From: an uncultured Oceanospirillaceae bacterium
GTDB taxonomy: Bacteria > Pseudomonadota > Gammaproteobacteria > Pseudomonadales > Balneatricaceae
DNA: 49,406 bases
Reading direction: 5' to 3'
Assembly: GCA_937138495.1 (NCBI GenBank)
Contig: CAKZPE010000044.1
Coordinates: 1 to 49,406 of the forward strand
The position numbers were made by a program, and so were the translations under genes. A model generated the notes under the pieces. The model did no database searches. It was not told where the DNA came from and saw nothing but the letters and a program-made list of their open reading frames with translations. Position 1 is the stretch's first letter. Every line of letters starts with the position of its first letter. Positions 38,602 to 46,584 of this stretch are shown one piece after another.

Positions 38602-39615
38602 ATGCTGATAAAAAAGCCTGATTCAATTAAGTCTTCGCAAATAACCCCCGAGTCGATTTACCGCAATCGCCGCCAGTTTATGAAAGCCGGCCTCGGTCTG
38701 GCGGCGGTATCTTCCCTTGGTCTGCCGTCTATCGCGCAGGCACTGGAATATGATATTCCCACTGACCTTCCACAATATCCTGGCCCTGAGTGGATGCGTG
38801 CACAGCTAACTGCTGCCGTGCGTAACGAAGCGTTATCCACAACGGAAGAGCCAGCCCCTTATTACAACGCTATCACGCACAATAACTTTTATGAGTTCGG
38901 GACCGACAAACGGGATCCGGTGCGTAAAGCGCAAAATTTCAAGACAGATCCCTGGACTGTTGAAATTGCTGGTGAAGTTGCCAAACCAGGCAATTACAAT
39001 CTGGAAGATATACTGAAGCCGCATACTCTGGAAGACAGGGTATACCGGTTACGCTGTGTTGAGGCCTGGTCAATGGTTATCCCCTGGTTAGGCTTCCCGC
39101 TGGCGGATCTGATTAAACGTTTTGAACCGACCTCTAAAGCAAAGTTTGTCCGTTTTGAAACCTTGGTTGATAAAGACCAGATGCCTGAACAGGACAGTAT
39201 CTTTTCCACCATCGACTGGCCTTATGTGGAAGGTTTGCGGATGGATGAGGCGATGAACCCTCTGACCCTGATGGCCGTAGGCGTTTACGGAAATGCGCTG
39301 CCTCCACAGAATGGCGCACCTTTACGCTTAGTGGTGCCCTGGAAGTATGGGTTTAAATCTATTAAGTCCATCGTGAAGATTGAGTTTGTTGAAGAAATGC
39401 CCGCCAGTAGCTGGAATATTATTGCCCCGGGTGAATATGGATTCTTTGCCAATGTAAATCCGGAGGTGGGTCATCCCCGCTGGAGCCAGGCAACAGAGCG
39501 CCGGCTGCCTTCTTCGCTATTGTCTCCGAATATTGTCGATACCCTGCCATTCAACGGATACGCTGAAGAGGTCGCTCAGATGTATAAGGGGATGGACCTG
39601 AAGAAATGGTATTGA
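38602..39615 (+). CDS. msrP: Periplasmic methionine sulfoxide reductase catalytic subunit MsrP
   Basis: A 337-aa molybdenum-cofactor enzyme (formerly YedY) that repairs oxidised methionine in envelope proteins. The twin-arginine signal is NRRQFMKAGLGL at 22-33, so it is exported folded by Tat. The molybdenum ligand is Cys152 in YRLRCVEAWSMVIPW. The typical NNFYEFGTDK and WKYGFKSIKSIVKIEFV motifs are conserved. AAGGGG precedes the ATG. The stop codon overlaps the start of msrQ by 10 bases, so both subunits are made together. Confidence 0.97.
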   Translation: MLIKKPDSIKSSQITPESIYRNRRQFMKAGLGLAAVSSLGLPSIAQALEYDIPTDLPQYPGPEWMRAQLTAAVRNEALSTTEEPAPYYNAITHNNFYEFGTDKRDPVRKAQNFKTDPWTVEIAGEVAKPGNYNLEDILKPHTLEDRVYRLRCVEAWSMVIPWLGFPLADLIKRFEPTSKAKFVRFETLVDKDQMPEQDSIFSTIDWPYVEGLRMDEAMNPLTLMAVGVYGNALPPQNGAPLRLVVPWKYGFKSIKSIVKIEFVEEMPASSWNIIAPGEYGFFANVNPEVGHPRWSQATERRLPSSLLSPNIVDTLPFNGYAEEVAQMYKGMDLKKWY

Positions 39616-40211
39616 ATCTGCCATTTTCCCCGGCCATTCAAGCCCGCCTGCGCTGGTGGCTGTTGTTTCTGTTGCCGTTATGGCCGTTGGCTAATCTGGT
39701 AGGGTTGGGGGTCAGTAACGATTTGGGCACCGATCCGGCGAAATTCGTCGTTGATGAAATGGGTACCTGGGCGATTAACTTCCTGTGGATTACCCTGGCA
39801 ATCACGCCGGCCCGACAGGTACTGGGCTGGGGCTGGGCGTTAAAGTTTCGCCGTATGATGGGGCTCTATGCGTTGTTTTATGGCGTACTCCACTTACTGG
39901 CGTTCTGTACGTTCCTTATCGGCTGGCGGTCTGATCTGTTTTTCCGTGAACTGACTGAACGGCCTTATATCATCGTGGGCGCACTGGCACTGCTGATTCT
40001 TATTCCAATGGGAATTACCTCTACCAAATCCATGATGCGCCGCTTGGGTAAACGCTGGAAAACCTTACACCGCTGGATTTATCCTGCCAGCTTACTGGTT
40101 ATGCTGCATTTCATCTGGCAGATCCGGGCCAGCTTCTACGAACAACTGATTTACGGTCTGCTACTGGCAGTATTGCTGGGATATAGGCTATACCTTAGAT
40201 ATCAGCGCTGA
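39606..40211 (+). CDS. msrQ: Heme-binding membrane subunit MsrQ
   Basis: A 201-aa b-type heme membrane protein (formerly YedZ) that passes electrons from the quinone pool to MsrP. It has about six transmembrane helices with the ferric reductase-like pattern: FRRMMGLYALFYGVLHLLAF and KTLHRWIYPASLLVMLHFIW contain the conserved histidines. TSTKSMMRRLGKRWKTLHR is the family loop. It overlaps msrP by 10 bases. Confidence 0.96.
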   Translation: MVLNLPFSPAIQARLRWWLLFLLPLWPLANLVGLGVSNDLGTDPAKFVVDEMGTWAINFLWITLAITPARQVLGWGWALKFRRMMGLYALFYGVLHLLAFCTFLIGWRSDLFFRELTERPYIIVGALALLILIPMGITSTKSMMRRLGKRWKTLHRWIYPASLLVMLHFIWQIRASFYEQLIYGLLLAVLLGYRLYLRYQR

Positions 40212-40307
40212 ACATTCTGTTCGCGACGATAGCCTGCCTGAAATGATACGCAGAAGGTGGCTCACTGAATGCTGAGCTGAACGTACCTGATGCAGGATAT
40301 AAGGGCT

Positions 40308-40313
40308 GGGAGG
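40308..40313 (+). promoter_or_regulatory. Ribosome binding site of a 77-codon gene
   Basis: GGGAGG, four bases before ATG 40318. It is the best evidence that the small frame is translated. Confidence 0.7.
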
Positions 40314-40317
40314 TAGT

Positions 40318-40551
40318 ATGTTTCATATCGATCCAGTGGTTGCAGCATTGTTCAGATGTAAACAGCTAACAGTGAAATGTTTCAAACTTCTGTTAGTTTT
40401 TCTGTCTGTTTCTCATCCGCATACTGGCGGTAAGAATAAAGAAGACCGTTCTTCTTTTTCGGCGTTGTTGTTGACTGTTCTGGCCAGCGTGATCCTGATT
40501 GTTGTAATTATTACCGCACTTTATGGGTTATTAAACGGCCTTGTGAACTGA
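40318..40551 (+). CDS. Small membrane protein, DUF2970-like
   Basis: A 77-aa protein with a strong GGGAGG four bases upstream. The N-terminal half is polar/hydrophobic and contains KLLLVFLSVSHPHTGGKNKE. Residues 47-72 (FSALLLTVLASVILIVVIIT) form one clear transmembrane helix. Layout, size and position by the cytochrome oxidase genes resemble DUF2970 proteins, small helical proteins often found in or near cox clusters. The sequence match is only partial, so the family is a suggestion. It probably has a role in respiratory membrane assembly, if any. It lies about 370 bases before coxB. Confidence 0.6.
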   Translation: MFHIDPVVAALFRCKQLTVKCFKLLLVFLSVSHPHTGGKNKEDRSSFSALLLTVLASVILIVVIITALYGLLNGLVN

Positions 40552-40917
40552 AGGTTCTGACAATCGTTGCTACTGCATAAATACGATATATTTTGTCTTC
40601 AGATGAGACTCAGGATGAGCTGATTTTTCATCTGTTTCTGGTTGTTTTCTGATCATCCCGGATATTTTTTTTCACGTTTTTTCTGGCTTTTAGCATTTAG
40701 CTGTGGCCCGTTATTCATGCAGTGTTGGGCCTATTGAATCTGCTTGCTTTAATGGCTATGCCGCCGTTTAACAGGGCCAGTCCTCCTTGCCTGTAAATAT
40801 CTGCTGCTATACTTCCTTCGACTAAGTTGTTAATTGCTGAAGAATAAAAAACAAAGAAAGGCCCTGAGGCAAAACCGTTTAATTTTAGCTGTTATCCGGT
40901 AGCAAGGAGACCTGTGT
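40552..40917 (+). other. Upstream region of coxB without a gene
   Basis: 366 bases, T-rich in the middle (a run of eight Ts near 40668). The best promoter candidate is TTGCCT at 40787 with TATACT at 40808, but the spacer is only 15 bases. A strong AAGGAG follows 9 bases before coxB. I could not identify a regulator site such as an ANR/FNR box. Confidence 0.4.
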
Positions 40918-42033
40918 ATGCGATGCAACCGATTGGCCCTGTTGCTGTCAGGGTTTGTCATTTCGCCAGCAGTAGTTGCGGAATGGGAAGTAAATCTGGT
41001 GAGGGGCGTGACGGAAATAAGTCACGCCATTTTTGATCTTCATATGATTATTTTTTACGTCTGCGTCGCTATCGCGGTAGTGGTGTTTGGCGTAATGTTG
41101 TGGTCGATTATCTATCACCGCAAGTCCCGGGGCGCAAAAGCCCACCATTTTCATGAACACCTTTGGGTGGAAATTCTCTGGACCATCATTCCGTTCGGTA
41201 TTCTGGTCGCTATGGCGGTGCCTGCCAGCCAGACTTTGATTCAGATGTATGACAAGTCTGAAGCGGATATCAATATTCAGGTGACCGGCTATCAGTGGAA
41301 GTGGCGTTATCAGTATCTGGGTCAGGATATTGATTTCTTTAGTAATCTTTCCACACCTCAGGATCAGATCAATAACGAAGCAACTAAAGGCGAAAACTAC
41401 CTTCTGGAGGTGGATCAGCCGGTGGTAATTCCTGTCGGTAAAAAAGTCCGCTTCCTGATTACTGCTAATGATGTGATTCATTCCTGGTGGGTGCCTGCTC
41501 TGGCGGTTAAACAAGATGCGATTCCCGGTTTTATTAATGAAGCCTGGACGGTGGTTGATGAGCCCGGCATTTACCGGGGGCAGTGTGCAGAGTTATGTGG
41601 CCGGGATCATGGTTTTATGCCGGTGGTTGTGGATGCCCGCAGTGAGGAAGATTATCTGCAGTGGGTAGCCTCGCAGACGCAGGCTCAACAGGCCGAGAAA
41701 GCAGCAGCGGAGCAGACCTGGACAATGGAAGCGCTGATCAGCAAAGGGGAAGAGGTGTATAAAACCAGTTGTTTGGCGTGTCATCAGGCGAATGGTCAGG
41801 GGATTCCGGGCGCCTTCCCAGGGTTGGTAAACACACCGTTGATGTCGGGTGACGGGCTTATGGAACATGCACGGATTGTGGTGCATGGCCGGACGGGTAC
41901 TGCCATGCAGGCATTTGGTGAACAGCTAAGTGATGTGGATCTGGCAGCGGTCATTACCTATGAGCGAAATGCCTGGGGCAACGACGGTGGCATGATTACG
42001 CCACAGCAAATCAAACAGCTGAAAGCAGAGTAG
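40918..42033 (+). CDS. coxB: Cytochrome c oxidase subunit II with fused cytochrome c domain
   Basis: A 371-aa membrane protein that accepts electrons for an aa3-type oxidase. It has a signal/N-terminal hydrophobic segment, two TM helices (about 40-65 and 85-105), and a periplasmic cupredoxin domain with the CuA ligands H188, C223, E225, C227, H231 and M234 in HSWW and GQCAELCGRDHGFM. The C-terminal cytochrome c domain (about 270-371) has the heme motif CLACH (C285, C288, H289). Oxidases with this fusion are called caa3 type. It is the first gene of the cox cluster. Confidence 0.96.
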   Translation: MRCNRLALLLSGFVISPAVVAEWEVNLVRGVTEISHAIFDLHMIIFYVCVAIAVVVFGVMLWSIIYHRKSRGAKAHHFHEHLWVEILWTIIPFGILVAMAVPASQTLIQMYDKSEADINIQVTGYQWKWRYQYLGQDIDFFSNLSTPQDQINNEATKGENYLLEVDQPVVIPVGKKVRFLITANDVIHSWWVPALAVKQDAIPGFINEAWTVVDEPGIYRGQCAELCGRDHGFMPVVVDARSEEDYLQWVASQTQAQQAEKAAAEQTWTMEALISKGEEVYKTSCLACHQANGQGIPGAFPGLVNTPLMSGDGLMEHARIVVHGRTGTAMQAFGEQLSDVDLAAVITYERNAWGNDGGMITPQQIKQLKAE

Positions 42034-42042
42034 GGGGTGGGT

Positions 42043-43626
42043 ATGAGTACGCTTGAGCAAACAGCATCAACGGGCCATCACCACGGCCCGGCGAAGGGTA
42101 TCACCCGCTGGCTGTATACCACGAACCATAAAGATATCGGCACCATGTATCTGATTTTCAGTCTGGTGATGTTTATGGTGGGCGGTTGTATGGCGCTGAC
42201 GATCCGGGCGGAGTTATTTCAACCGGGATTACAGCTGATTCAGCCTGAGTTCTTTAACCAGATGACCACCATGCATGGTCTGATCATGGTGTTTGGTGCG
42301 GTCATGCCAGCGTTCGTCGGGTTGGCTAACTGGATGGTCCCGATGATGGTCGGTGCGCCGGATATGGCGCTGCCAAGGATGAATAACTGGAGTTTCTGGA
42401 TTCTGCCGTTTGCCTTCAGCATGATGCTGATGACGCTGTTTATGGAAGGGGGCGGTCCTAACTTTGGCTGGACATTCTATGCGCCGCTGTCTACTACCTA
42501 TGCACCGCCAAGTGTGACCTTCTTTATCTTCGCTGTTCATATGATGGGGATCAGTTCCATCATGGGGGCGATCAATATTATTGCCACTATCTTTAACCTG
42601 CGGGCACCGGGTATGACGTTTATGAAGATGCCACTGTTTGTCTGGACCTGGCTGATCACGGCGTTTTTGCTGATTGCCGTTATGCCTGTGTTGGCGGGCG
42701 TGGTTACCATGATGCTGATGGATATCCATTTTGGTACCAGTTTCTTTAATGCCGCTGGTGGTGGTGACCCGGTACTGTTCCAGCATGTATTCTGGTTCTT
42801 CGGTCACCCTGAAGTTTACATTATGATTTTACCGGCCTTCGGGATTGTGTCTGAAATTATTCCTACCTTCGCCCGTAAAAAACTGTTCGGGTATACCTCG
42901 ATGGTGTATGCCACGTCTTCAATCGCAATACTGTCCTTTATTGTCTGGGCGCATCATATGTTCACGGTGGGTATGCCATTGATCGGCGAGTTGTTCTTCA
43001 TGTTTACAACGATGCTGATTGCAGTGCCGACCGGGGTAAAAGTCTTTAACTGGATTGCCACGATGTTCCGGGGATCAATGACCTTCGAGACACCGATGCT
43101 GTTCGCGGTGGCCTTTGTGGTGCTGTTCACCATTGGTGGTTTCTCCGGTCTGATGCTGGCAATTGCGCCGGTGGATTTCCAATATCACGATACTTATTTC
43201 GTTGTGGCGCATTTCCACTATGTACTGGTACCCGGGGCGATTTTCTCGATCATGGCGGCAACCTATTACTGGTTACCGAAATGGACCGGTAACATGTATA
43301 ACGAGTCCATGGGAAAACTGCATTTCTGGTTGTCTTTCATTGGCGTGAATATCACTTTCTTCCCGATGCATTTCATTGGTTTAGCAGGTATGCCGCGCCG
43401 GATTCCGGATTATGCTCTGCAGTTCGCTGACTTTAATATGGTGGCCTCAGTGGGCGCATTCCTCTTCGGATTTGCGCAGTTGCTGTTTATTTATAATATT
43501 GTCTGTTGCGCCCGGGGCGGTAAAAAAGCGACCGACCGTGTATGGGAAGGTTCTCACGGGCTGGAATGGACCCTGCCTTCGCCGCCGCCATATCACAGTT
43601 TCACTCAGCCACCGAAGGTTGATTAA
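42043..43626 (+). CDS. coxA: Cytochrome c oxidase subunit I
   Basis: A 527-aa core subunit carrying heme a, heme a3 and CuB. Twelve hydrophobic helices. Ligand segments: TTMHGLIMVFG (low-spin heme), GHPEVYIMILPAFG (CuB histidine with its cross-linked tyrosine), WAHHMFTVG (CuB His-His) and VAHFHYVLVPG (heme ligands). NWMVPMMVGAPDMALPRMNN is a typical family segment with the D-channel polar residues. I prefer ATG 42043 (AGGGGG 5 bases upstream) to the GTG at 42037. It begins 9 bases after coxB ends. Confidence 0.98.
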   Translation: MSTLEQTASTGHHHGPAKGITRWLYTTNHKDIGTMYLIFSLVMFMVGGCMALTIRAELFQPGLQLIQPEFFNQMTTMHGLIMVFGAVMPAFVGLANWMVPMMVGAPDMALPRMNNWSFWILPFAFSMMLMTLFMEGGGPNFGWTFYAPLSTTYAPPSVTFFIFAVHMMGISSIMGAINIIATIFNLRAPGMTFMKMPLFVWTWLITAFLLIAVMPVLAGVVTMMLMDIHFGTSFFNAAGGGDPVLFQHVFWFFGHPEVYIMILPAFGIVSEIIPTFARKKLFGYTSMVYATSSIAILSFIVWAHHMFTVGMPLIGELFFMFTTMLIAVPTGVKVFNWIATMFRGSMTFETPMLFAVAFVVLFTIGGFSGLMLAIAPVDFQYHDTYFVVAHFHYVLVPGAIFSIMAATYYWLPKWTGNMYNESMGKLHFWLSFIGVNITFFPMHFIGLAGMPRRIPDYALQFADFNMVASVGAFLFGFAQLLFIYNIVCCARGGKKATDRVWEGSHGLEWTLPSPPPYHSFTQPPKVD

Positions 43627-43635
43627 GGTGAGATT

Positions 43636-44208
43636 ATGGCTGAACAAACTTCATCACACCGTCGCCTGATTATCCGCCTGACACTCAGTTGCGTTCTGAT
43701 GTTCGGTTTTGGGTTTGCGCTGGTGCCTTTATACGATGTGTTTTGCCAGGTGACTGGGCTCAATGGCAAAGTGCTGAATAACGGGCCGCTTCAGGAGACG
43801 GTGGTCAGTGACGTTAACCGTCGGGTAAAGGTTCAGTTAATCGCGGTGAATAACGGGGGGATGCCCTGGGGGTTTCGCCCGAGTGAGTCCAGTCTGGAAG
43901 TTCATATCGGTGAGATGAAACAAACGGCTTATGTGGCAACCAATCCTACCGACCGTTTTATGGTTGCCCAGGCGGTGCCCAGCGTCGCGCCGGCAGAAGC
44001 GGCGCAGTATCTGCGTAAAGTGAATTGTTTCTGTTTTGACCGTCAGCCGCTGAATGCTAAAGAACAACGGGAAATGCCCCTGTTGTTTGTGCTGGATGAT
44101 GAGCTTCCAGTGCACATTAAGACGATTACCCTTTCCTATACCTTATTCGATATTACACCTGAAGATGCACTCGCCGCTGCGTCAGGCAGTGAGGAGGTTC
44201 AACTATGA
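43636..44208 (+). CDS. ctaG: Cytochrome c oxidase assembly protein CtaG/Cox11
   Basis: A 190-aa copper chaperone that delivers copper to the CuB site of subunit I. One N-terminal TM helix (about 10-32, LSCVLMFGFGFALVPLYDVFC), then a periplasmic beta domain. The conserved copper-binding pair is CFCF in RKVNCFCFDRQPLNAKEQ. It overlaps coxC by the ATGA tetranucleotide. Confidence 0.96.
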   Translation: MAEQTSSHRRLIIRLTLSCVLMFGFGFALVPLYDVFCQVTGLNGKVLNNGPLQETVVSDVNRRVKVQLIAVNNGGMPWGFRPSESSLEVHIGEMKQTAYVATNPTDRFMVAQAVPSVAPAEAAQYLRKVNCFCFDRQPLNAKEQREMPLLFVLDDELPVHIKTITLSYTLFDITPEDALAAASGSEEVQL

Positions 44209-45089
44209 GCAGTGCAACCTACTATGTACCTGAAGAAAGCCGCTGGCCCATATTAGCGTCAGTGGCTTTATTTCTGATGGCATTTGGTGCCGGCAGTCTG
44301 TTAAACGCACTTTCAGCTGAGGCTGGGGGCGGTGCAGGGATGGTGACTTTGCTGATCGGTGCACTGTTGCTCGGACTGATTCTGGTGGGCTGGTTCGGCC
44401 ACGTTATAAAAGAGAGTCAGGCGGGGATGTATTCCGCCCAGATGGATCGTTCGTTCCGCTGGGGGATGGGGTGGTTTATTTTTTCAGAAGTGATGTTTTT
44501 TGCGGCGTTCTTCGGTGCGCTGTTTTACGTGCGAACATTAGCCGTACCCTGGTTAGGAGGAGAAGGAGCTAAAGGGGCTGCCAATATGCTCTGGCCAGGC
44601 TTTGAAGCTACCTGGCCGTTGTTGCAGACTCCTGATATGGAGTTGTTTCCGGGGCCACAGGCAATCATTGATCCCTGGCATGTGCCGTTACTGAATACTG
44701 TGTTGCTTGTGACGTCCAGTGTGACCGTTACTTTTGCTCATAAAGCGCTGAAGAGGGACAACCGGGGGGCGATCAAGCTCTGGTTGCTTGCCACAATTTT
44801 GTTGGGGATCGTCTTTGTGTATTTCCAGGGGCTTGAGTATGCCGAAGCTTACAACGAATTAGGGCTGACCCTGCAGGCGGGTATTTACGGGGCAACCTTT
44901 TTCATTCTTACCGGTTTTCACGGTGTGCATGTGACGCTGGGGACTTTCATGCTCATTATTATCTGGCTGAGGATTCTTAAAGGACACTTCGACAGTGAAA
45001 AGCACTTTGGTTTTGAGGCGGTTGCCTGGTATTGGCACTTTGTGGATGTAGTCTGGATCGGTCTGTTCCTGTTTGTCTATGTCTTTTAA
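44205..45089 (+). CDS. coxC: Cytochrome c oxidase subunit III
   Basis: A 294-aa seven-helix subunit that stabilises the oxidase core. Recognisable stretches: YVPEESRWPILASVALFLMA at the start, MDRSFRWGMGWFIFSEVMFF, FQGLEYAEAYNELGLTLQAG, FFILTGFHGVHVTLGTFMLI and the end WYWHFVDVVWIGLFLFVYVF. GAGGAGG precedes the ATG. The stop codon abuts the stop of the convergent DUF2909-like gene. Confidence 0.97.
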   Translation: MSSATYYVPEESRWPILASVALFLMAFGAGSLLNALSAEAGGGAGMVTLLIGALLLGLILVGWFGHVIKESQAGMYSAQMDRSFRWGMGWFIFSEVMFFAAFFGALFYVRTLAVPWLGGEGAKGAANMLWPGFEATWPLLQTPDMELFPGPQAIIDPWHVPLLNTVLLVTSSVTVTFAHKALKRDNRGAIKLWLLATILLGIVFVYFQGLEYAEAYNELGLTLQAGIYGATFFILTGFHGVHVTLGTFMLIIIWLRILKGHFDSEKHFGFEAVAWYWHFVDVVWIGLFLFVYVF

Positions 45090-45311
45090 TTATTGATGAG
45101 TAACAGGGAAGGGGCTGCGAATCATCAGTTCGCCGGAATAGAAACCATAGACTAATAAGGCAATGAGCAAGACAGTCAGCGCGATACGTACAGAAAGTGC
45201 GTGCAGGGTGCGGTGGGATGCACCCTGGTCACGGACTAAGAAGTACAAACCGGAAAATAACGAATACAGCACTGCAGCAAGTACGATCAGAATGGCCGTT
45301 TTTATCAGCAT
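45090..45311 (-). CDS. Twin-transmembrane protein, DUF2909 family
   Basis: A 73-aa protein on the minus strand inside the cox cluster. Two hydrophobic helices, TAILIVLAAVLYSLFSGLYF and RIALTVLLIALLVYGFY, are joined by the polar loop LVRDQGASHRTLHALSV. This is the DUF2909 pattern. The ATG at 45311 follows GGAG (10 bases) in the minus strand; the open frame extends upstream without support. Its stop codon abuts that of coxC. Related proteins occur by cox genes in other gammaproteobacteria, some in this inverted setting. Function unknown. Confidence 0.85.
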   Translation of the reverse strand: MLIKTAILIVLAAVLYSLFSGLYFLVRDQGASHRTLHALSVRIALTVLLIALLVYGFYSGELMIRSPFPVTHQ

Positions 45312-45362
45312 TATCTGCAATCTCCGTGTCGGTGAAGCGGAATTCGCTAAAGGGATACTGAT

Positions 45363-46130
45363 ATGAGTAAAGAACATAGCTGGGGTTGGTGCAAGCGGCT
45401 TGTTTTTGGGCTGCTGGTGGCGCTGGTGCCGGTTATGTTTGGTCTGGGGATGTGGCAGTTACAGCGGGCGGAGCATAAACAACAGATTCTGGAGCGTTGG
45501 GATACTTCTTCGCAAACACTGTATGAACTACCTGTACTGAGCTCAGATTCAGCTGAAAACGACGGGCGTTCTGTTGCTTTGCAGGGGCAGTTGTTACCAG
45601 AAAGGTTTTTTTTTCTGGATAACCGGGTTCGGCAAGGGCAGGCCGGGTACGAGGTACTGGTGGTCTTAGACGTAAAAGCTTCACCGCAATATGCGCTGTT
45701 GAACTTGGGATGGTTAGCTGCAAATCCTGACCGTACACAGTTACCCAAAGTTGAGTTACCCGATGGATATGTTGACGTTGCCGGGCGGTTACTTACACCG
45801 GTCAGTGGTTTTACCTTAAGCAAGGTACCGCGGCCGTCCGGCTGGCCGCAGCGCATTCAACAGATTGATCTTGCTGATATATCTGCGGTGCTGGAACTGG
45901 AGCTGTATCCACAGGTGGTCAGAATGGATGCGCCTTTACTGACAGATATTCAGGTGGGTTGGGCAGCGGTTAATATGCCACCTGAGCGTCACATAGGGTA
46001 TGCCTTCCAGTGGTTCATGATGAGCTGTGCGTTAGTTGTGTGCCTGATTGTATTTGGTTGGCGACGGGAGCGTATTGCCATTCAGTTGATAGCGGGCTCT
46101 GCAAATCTGACAGGACAAGGGGATAAGTGA
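45363..46130 (+). CDS. SURF1 family oxidase assembly protein
   Basis: A 255-aa SURF1/Shy1 homologue that aids heme a insertion into subunit I. TM1 covers about 11-31 (FGLLVALVPVMFGLGMWQLQ), a periplasmic domain includes RFFFLDNRVRQGQAGYEVLV and GWAAVNMPPERHIGYAFQWF, and TM2 is near 215-235. AAGGGA precedes the ATG. It is separated from coxC by the inverted DUF2909-like gene, so it may have its own promoter there. Confidence 0.93.
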   Translation: MSKEHSWGWCKRLVFGLLVALVPVMFGLGMWQLQRAEHKQQILERWDTSSQTLYELPVLSSDSAENDGRSVALQGQLLPERFFFLDNRVRQGQAGYEVLVVLDVKASPQYALLNLGWLAANPDRTQLPKVELPDGYVDVAGRLLTPVSGFTLSKVPRPSGWPQRIQQIDLADISAVLELELYPQVVRMDAPLLTDIQVGWAAVNMPPERHIGYAFQWFMMSCALVVCLIVFGWRRERIAIQLIAGSANLTGQGDK

Positions 46131-46579
46131 TGACAAAAATTTCCAGCCTCTGGCTAGTGATTGGTGTTGCCGTACTGCCTTTAATATTTGCCATGCTGAG
46201 CTATTTTGGTGGCTGGTGGCAGCCTGTGGGTAAAGTAAACAATGGCGTACTGATTGTCAGTGAGGCTGAGCAGCCATTACTGCTTAGTCCGGGTGAAGAG
46301 CTGGTGGCAAATGGTCGCTGGCAACTAATTATGCTGAGTTCGCAATGTCAGTCTGAATGTCAGGCGTGGATGCAGCGTTTAGCTAAGATAAAAACGGCGC
46401 TGGGGCGTGATTCTGATCGTATTGACTCCCGGTTACTGAATGGCGCTACTGGCACTGCCCAAAGTATTGTGCTGGTTGATCCATTGGGAAATCCGGTACT
46501 CAGTTACCGGCTGGAACAATCCCCGCGGGATATTCTGGATGATCTGAAACGTCTTCTGAAAGTATCCAAAATTGGGTGA
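46130..46579 (+). CDS. Small membrane protein with Sco-like CxxxC motif (cox cluster)
   Basis: A 149-aa protein found at this position in cox clusters of several proteobacteria. One N-terminal TM helix (about 8-27), then a domain that reads like a thioredoxin fold: NGRWQLIMLSSQCQSECQAW, then IVLVDPLGNPVLSYR, ending DLKRLLKVSKIG. The CQSEC pair matches the spacing of the CxxxC copper site in Sco proteins, although the family is not classical SCO1. A role in copper or thiol chemistry of CuA assembly is inferred. Its ATG at 46130 overlaps the SURF1 stop codon by one base. Confidence 0.8.
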   Translation: MTKISSLWLVIGVAVLPLIFAMLSYFGGWWQPVGKVNNGVLIVSEAEQPLLLSPGEELVANGRWQLIMLSSQCQSECQAWMQRLAKIKTALGRDSDRIDSRLLNGATGTAQSIVLVDPLGNPVLSYRLEQSPRDILDDLKRLLKVSKIG

Positions 46580-46584
46580 TTGGT

